Assembly: GCF_045066735.1 (NCBI RefSeq)
Contig: NZ_JBISHH010000026.1
Coordinates: 496,001-560,000 of the forward strand
Source: Algibacter sp045066735
GTDB taxonomy: Bacteria > Bacteroidota > Bacteroidia > Flavobacteriales > Flavobacteriaceae
Direction: 5' to 3'
DNA: 64,000 nt
In this document: piece after piece, positions 60,663-64,000 of the stretch
How positions within the stretch are numbered: position 1 is the stretch's first letter
Layout: each line of letters starts with the position of its first letter
Program-made: the position numbers and the translations under genes
Notes under the pieces: model-generated
What the model was told of the DNA's origin: nothing
Seen by the model: only the letters and a program-made list of their open reading frames with translations
The model's database searches: none

Positions 60663-62567
60663 ATGAGTAAAATTATTGGAATCGATTTAGGAACAACCAA
60701 CTCTTGCGTTTCTGTGATGGAAGGTAACGAGCCAGTAGTTATTCCTAATGCAGAAGGAAAAAGAACAACACCATCAGTAATCGCTTTTGTAGAAGGCGGT
60801 GAAATTAAAGTTGGTGATCCTGCAAAACGTCAGGCTGTAACTAACCCAACAAAAACGGTTTATTCTATTAAACGTTTTATGGGCAACAAATATTCTGAGT
60901 CTAAAAACGAAGCGGAACGTGTTCCTTACAAAGTAGTAAAAGGAGATAACGATACGCCTAGAGTTGATATTGATGGTCGTTTATATACACCACAAGAATT
61001 ATCGGCTATGATTCTTCAAAAAATGAAGAAAACGGCAGAAGATTATTTAGGGACTGATGTTAGTGAAGCGGTAATTACTGTACCTGCTTACTTTAACGAT
61101 AGTCAACGTCAAGCAACTAAAGAAGCTGGTGAAATCGCTGGTTTAAAAGTTAGACGTATTATTAACGAACCAACCGCAGCTGCTTTAGCTTACGGTATGG
61201 ACAAAAAAGGAACTGACCAAAAAATAGTAGTATTTGATTTTGGTGGAGGAACGCATGATGTATCTATCCTTGAATTAGGTGATGGTGTATTTGAAGTACT
61301 TTCTACAGATGGTGATACACACTTAGGTGGTGATGATGTTGATGAGAAAATTATTGGATGGTTAGCCGATGAGTTTAACGCTGAAGAAAACATGGATTTA
61401 AGAAAAGATCCAATGTCTTTACAACGTTTAAAAGAAGCTGCTGAAAAAGCTAAGATTGAGTTATCATCTTCTGCACAAACAGAAATTAACTTACCTTACA
61501 TTACAGCAACTGCTAGTGGACCAAAACACTTAGTGCGCACATTAACACGTTCTAAATTCGAGCAATTAATTGACGATTTAGTAAAACGTACTATCGAACC
61601 ATGTGAGTCTGCTTTAAAAGCTGCAGGTTTATCTAAGTCTGATATCGATGAAGTTATTTTAGTAGGTGGTTCTACTCGTATTCCTGCAGTACAAGCTGCT
61701 GTAGAGAAATTCTTTGGAAAAGCGCCAAGTAAAGGTGTAAATCCTGATGAGGTTGTTTCTCTAGGAGCTGGTATCCAAGGTGGTGTATTAACGGGAGATG
61801 TTAAAGATGTATTACTTTTAGATGTAACGCCTTTATCTCTTGGTATTGAAACTATGGGTAACGTATTTACTAAATTAATTGAAGCAAATACTACAATACC
61901 AACTAAAAAATCGCAAGTATTCTCGACAGCAGCAGATAATCAACCATCTGTAGAAATTCACGTATTACAAGGTGAAAGAGCAATGGCTGCCGACAATAAA
62001 ACAATTGGACGTTTTCACTTAAGTGATATTCCACCAGCAAGAAGAGGTACTCCACAAATTGAAGTAACTTTTGATATTGATGCAAATGGTATTATTAAAG
62101 TATCTGCGGAAGATAAAGCAACTGGTAAAAAACAAGATATCCGTATCGAAGCTTCTTCTGGATTAAGCGAAGAAGAAATCGAGAAAATGAAAGCAGATGC
62201 TGAAGCAAATGCTGAAGCAGATAAAGCTGCAGCTGAAAATGCACAGAAATTAAACGAAGCAGATTCTATGATTTTCCAAACGGAAAAACAATTAGAAGAG
62301 TTTGGTGATAAAATATCTGATGATAAAAAACAGCCAGTTGTTGATGCTTTAGCAGAATTGAAAGCAGCTTACGAATCTAAAGATTTAGCTGTTATTACAC
62401 CTGCTTTAGATAAAATAAACGAAGCTTGGAAAGTAGCAAGTGAAGAAATGTACAAAGCACAAGCGGAAGCGCAAGGCGGCGCTCAACCAGGACCAGATGC
62501 GGGAGCAGGAGATGCTCAAGCTGAAGGAAGTGACGTTGAAGACGTAGATTTCGAAGAAGTAAAATAA
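60663..62567 (+). CDS. dnaK: Molecular chaperone DnaK (Hsp70)
   Basis: The 634-aa protein starts GIDLGTTNSCVSVMEGN, contains VFDFGGGTHDVSILELGDG, AVITVPAYFNDSQRQATK and VGGSTRIPAVQ, and has a C-terminal lid and acidic end (DVEDVDFEEVK). ATPase and substrate-binding domains are complete. FGGGTHD has His where E. coli has FDGGGTFD. It stands alone here; grpE and dnaJ are not adjacent. Confidence 0.98.
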   Translation: MSKIIGIDLGTTNSCVSVMEGNEPVVIPNAEGKRTTPSVIAFVEGGEIKVGDPAKRQAVTNPTKTVYSIKRFMGNKYSESKNEAERVPYKVVKGDNDTPRVDIDGRLYTPQELSAMILQKMKKTAEDYLGTDVSEAVITVPAYFNDSQRQATKEAGEIAGLKVRRIINEPTAAALAYGMDKKGTDQKIVVFDFGGGTHDVSILELGDGVFEVLSTDGDTHLGGDDVDEKIIGWLADEFNAEENMDLRKDPMSLQRLKEAAEKAKIELSSSAQTEINLPYITATASGPKHLVRTLTRSKFEQLIDDLVKRTIEPCESALKAAGLSKSDIDEVILVGGSTRIPAVQAAVEKFFGKAPSKGVNPDEVVSLGAGIQGGVLTGDVKDVLLLDVTPLSLGIETMGNVFTKLIEANTTIPTKKSQVFSTAADNQPSVEIHVLQGERAMAADNKTIGRFHLSDIPPARRGTPQIEVTFDIDANGIIKVSAEDKATGKKQDIRIEASSGLSEEEIEKMKADAEANAEADKAAAENAQKLNEADSMIFQTEKQLEEFGDKISDDKKQPVVDALAELKAAYESKDLAVITPALDKINEAWKVASEEMYKAQAEAQGGAQPGPDAGAGDAQAEGSDVEDVDFEEVK

Positions 62568-62607
62568 ATTAAAACGCAGAAGCCGTAAGGCAGAAGCTAA
62601 TAGTTAT

Positions 62608-62640
62608 AAAAACGCAACCAGAAATGGTTGCGTTTTTTTT
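62608..62640. terminator. Terminator after dnaK
   Basis: AAAAACGCAACCA (62608-62620) pairs with 62625-62637 around a GAAA tetraloop, and T residues continue. The convergent lipoprotein gene ends at 62639 inside the T-run, so the hairpin may serve both genes. Confidence 0.87.
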
Positions 62641-62986
62641 ATTTCTCTATTTCTTTGCTTAGAACTTCTATAAGTTCATATTTTACTGAACTGCCATCTT
62701 GTGGCGGATTTTTAATTTTTATTTTATTGACACTTATTTGATAAATATAGCCTTCTTCGTATATACCATCAAAGCCTTCTATACTTTGACAAAAATATTG
62801 CCAATCATTTTCGTTAATTATTTTATTTTCTTGAGCTTGATAACAATTAAGAGTTCCTCCAGCAAAAGATTCAACGTCAATTTTTTCAGAATTAATCCAT
62901 AAACTATCAATAAAATCAGTGTCATCGCTGCAAGAGGTTAGGTTTAAAACTAAAAAAGCTAAAATTATGGTCAGTTTAATATTCAT
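62639..62986 (-). CDS. Small lipoprotein of unknown function
   Basis: The 115-aa protein has a lipoprotein signal (LAFLVLNLTSCSDD; Cys19) and an acidic tether (DDTDFIDSLW). A small beta-rich domain follows with EKIDVESFAGGTLNCYQAQE, YFCQSIEGFDG and YEEGYIYQISVNKIKIK. Two further Cys residues (in LNCYQ and FCQS) could form a disulfide. No family is recognised. It faces dnaK tail-to-tail. Confidence 0.78.
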   Translation of the reverse strand: MNIKLTIILAFLVLNLTSCSDDTDFIDSLWINSEKIDVESFAGGTLNCYQAQENKIINENDWQYFCQSIEGFDGIYEEGYIYQISVNKIKIKNPPQDGSSVKYELIEVLSKEIEK

Positions 62987-63109
62987 GTTTGAGTTTTTCT
63001 AAAGATGAAAAAAATTATAAATGGTTGCGTGCTGTTATAAGATTATTTTAGAAAATAGTTTTTGTATTTATCCCAAAGAAAACAAGTACTTTTACAGTAA
63101 ATTTTAAGC

Positions 63110-64000
63110 ATGCTATTTTCTTCTAAAATAAAATCTAATTATAATCCAAAAAGGTTAGCTGTAAAACTAAACGCTAAAGGCGAACAGTTTGTAGTTCAGG
63201 GGCATCCATGGGTGTTTTCGGATAATATTACCAAAATTAATGATAACGCCAAGTCTGGCGATTTGGCTATTATTTTTGGAAAAAATAAAAACCGCGTTAT
63301 TGGTTTAGGCTTGTATGATGCTAATTCACCAATTAGAATTAAAATGCTACACAGCAGCGCAGAAAAAGTAGAGATTAATGCTACTTTTTTTAAGCATAAA
63401 ATAAAACAAGCTTATGCTAAACGAAAATCTTTACTTAAAACTAATACCAATAGTTATCGTTTGTTATTTGGTGAAAATGATGGTTTTCCAGGGTTAATAG
63501 CCGATGTTTATGCATCTGTTTTAGTGGTAAAAATATATTCTGAAATTTGGTTACCGTATATAGAAACTATTATACCGGATTTACAAGAAATCTCAGAATG
63601 TAAAACAGTAGTTATTCGATTAAGTCGAAGTTTAGAAAACTCTAAAAAACATAAGTTAGAAAATGGCGATGTGGTTTTTGGAACTTTAAAAAATGAAGTT
63701 GTTAAGTTTGTAGAGCACAACGTAAACTTTTCAGCAAACGTGATAAAAGGCCACAAAACGGGTTATTTTTTGGATCATAGACCAAATAGGAAGCAAGTAG
63801 GTGAGTGGAGTAGCGATAAATCGGTGCTTGATGTGTTTTCGTATGCTGGCGGATTTTCGGTGCATGCACTTTATAATGGAGCAAGAGAAGTTACCAGTTT
63901 AGACATTAGTAAGCAGGCTTTAGAAATTGCTTTAGACAATGGTAAGCTTAATAAATATAAAGGCAAGCATATCACTATTGCCGGCGATGCTTTTGTGGAA
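63110..64000 (+). CDS. Class I SAM-dependent rRNA methyltransferase (RlmI-like), 5' part
   Basis: The frame opens at ATG 63110 and is still open at the window end (297 codons). An N-terminal PUA-like domain (LNAKGEQFVVQGHPWVFSDNI, GLGLYDANSPIRIKML) is followed by a mixed domain (LLFGENDGFPGLIADVY) and the catalytic module: TGYFLDHRPNRK, then SAM-binding VLDVFSYAGGFSVHAL and SLDISKQALEIA. This is the RlmI/YccW family, which methylates C5 of a 23S rRNA cytosine (C1962 in E. coli). The C-terminus lies outside the window. Confidence 0.93.
   Translation, partial: MLFSSKIKSNYNPKRLAVKLNAKGEQFVVQGHPWVFSDNITKINDNAKSGDLAIIFGKNKNRVIGLGLYDANSPIRIKMLHSSAEKVEINATFFKHKIKQAYAKRKSLLKTNTNSYRLLFGENDGFPGLIADVYASVLVVKIYSEIWLPYIETIIPDLQEISECKTVVIRLSRSLENSKKHKLENGDVVFGTLKNEVVKFVEHNVNFSANVIKGHKTGYFLDHRPNRKQVGEWSSDKSVLDVFSYAGGFSVHALYNGAREVTSLDISKQALEIALDNGKLNKYKGKHITIAGDAFVE

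Noticed and set aside
1..64000. CRISPR array, tRNA, rRNA, insertion sequence or prophage
   Set aside because: No direct-repeat/spacer pattern, cloverleaf, transposase, integrase or phage structural gene was seen on either strand.

Overview
The window is one contiguous chromosomal stretch of a marine-type member of the Flavobacteriaceae (Bacteroidota). The evidence is the low GC content, the absence of Shine-Dalgarno sequences, several matches to the Bacteroidota promoter pattern TTG-N19/20-TAnnTTTG, a type IX secretion (T9SS) C-terminal sorting domain, a SusC-like plug sequence, menaquinone biosynthesis and a CAL67264-type small membrane protein. I cannot name the genus. No rRNA, tRNA, CRISPR array, prophage or insertion sequence is visible. 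59 genes are called, including two that run off the window ends (1 and 64000) and two small ones (58 and 56 aa).

Layout. 1-5300: partial FMN-binding glutamate-synthase-like protein, UvrD/PcrA helicase, Gly-rich exported protein, esterase lipoprotein. 5400-15000: mixed housekeeping (YciO-like protein, amino-acid permease, hydrolase, OmpA lipoprotein, glycosyltransferase, HSDR_N nuclease-like protein, HolA, Ung, C1 peptidase). 14965-20724: menaquinone cluster menB-menA-MBL hydrolase-menC-CPBP protease-menE. 20903-26375: SppA and an unusual VIT/vWA/CTD/plug/TPR/DUF2135 fusion. 26458-33786: acyl-CoA carboxylase, a DoxX/FMN-reductase/MarR/pirin redox operon, MFS transporter, EttA. 33868-34388: two small paralogous membrane proteins.

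34705-44629 is the most interesting part: about 10 kb of same-strand genes ending in a strong terminator. They encode a large coiled-coil protein, an unknown protein, a classic AAA-type ATPase (Vps4/katanin-like motif order), a NudK-type NUDIX hydrolase overlapping the ATPase gene by 11 nt, a small lipoprotein, three unknown proteins (one membrane-bound) and a four-helix membrane protein with a large soluble domain. The coiled-coil, AAA and membrane partners suggest an ATP-driven remodelling or stress module at the membrane; this is inference only.

44730-64000: TPR-like membrane protein, FKBP isomerase, GAF histidine kinase, TIGR02757 protein, MFS, LolD-like ATPase, FolE, lipoamide dehydrogenase, an ECF-like sigma factor translationally coupled to a 56-aa protein and followed by an MscS channel, serine dehydratase, a 1182-aa T9SS-secreted protein, DnaK behind a sigma-54-like promoter, and a partial rRNA methyltransferase. 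A dispersed intergenic repeat of about 60-100 bp occurs four times (8495-8583, 36122-36194, 46038-46134, 60355-60411).
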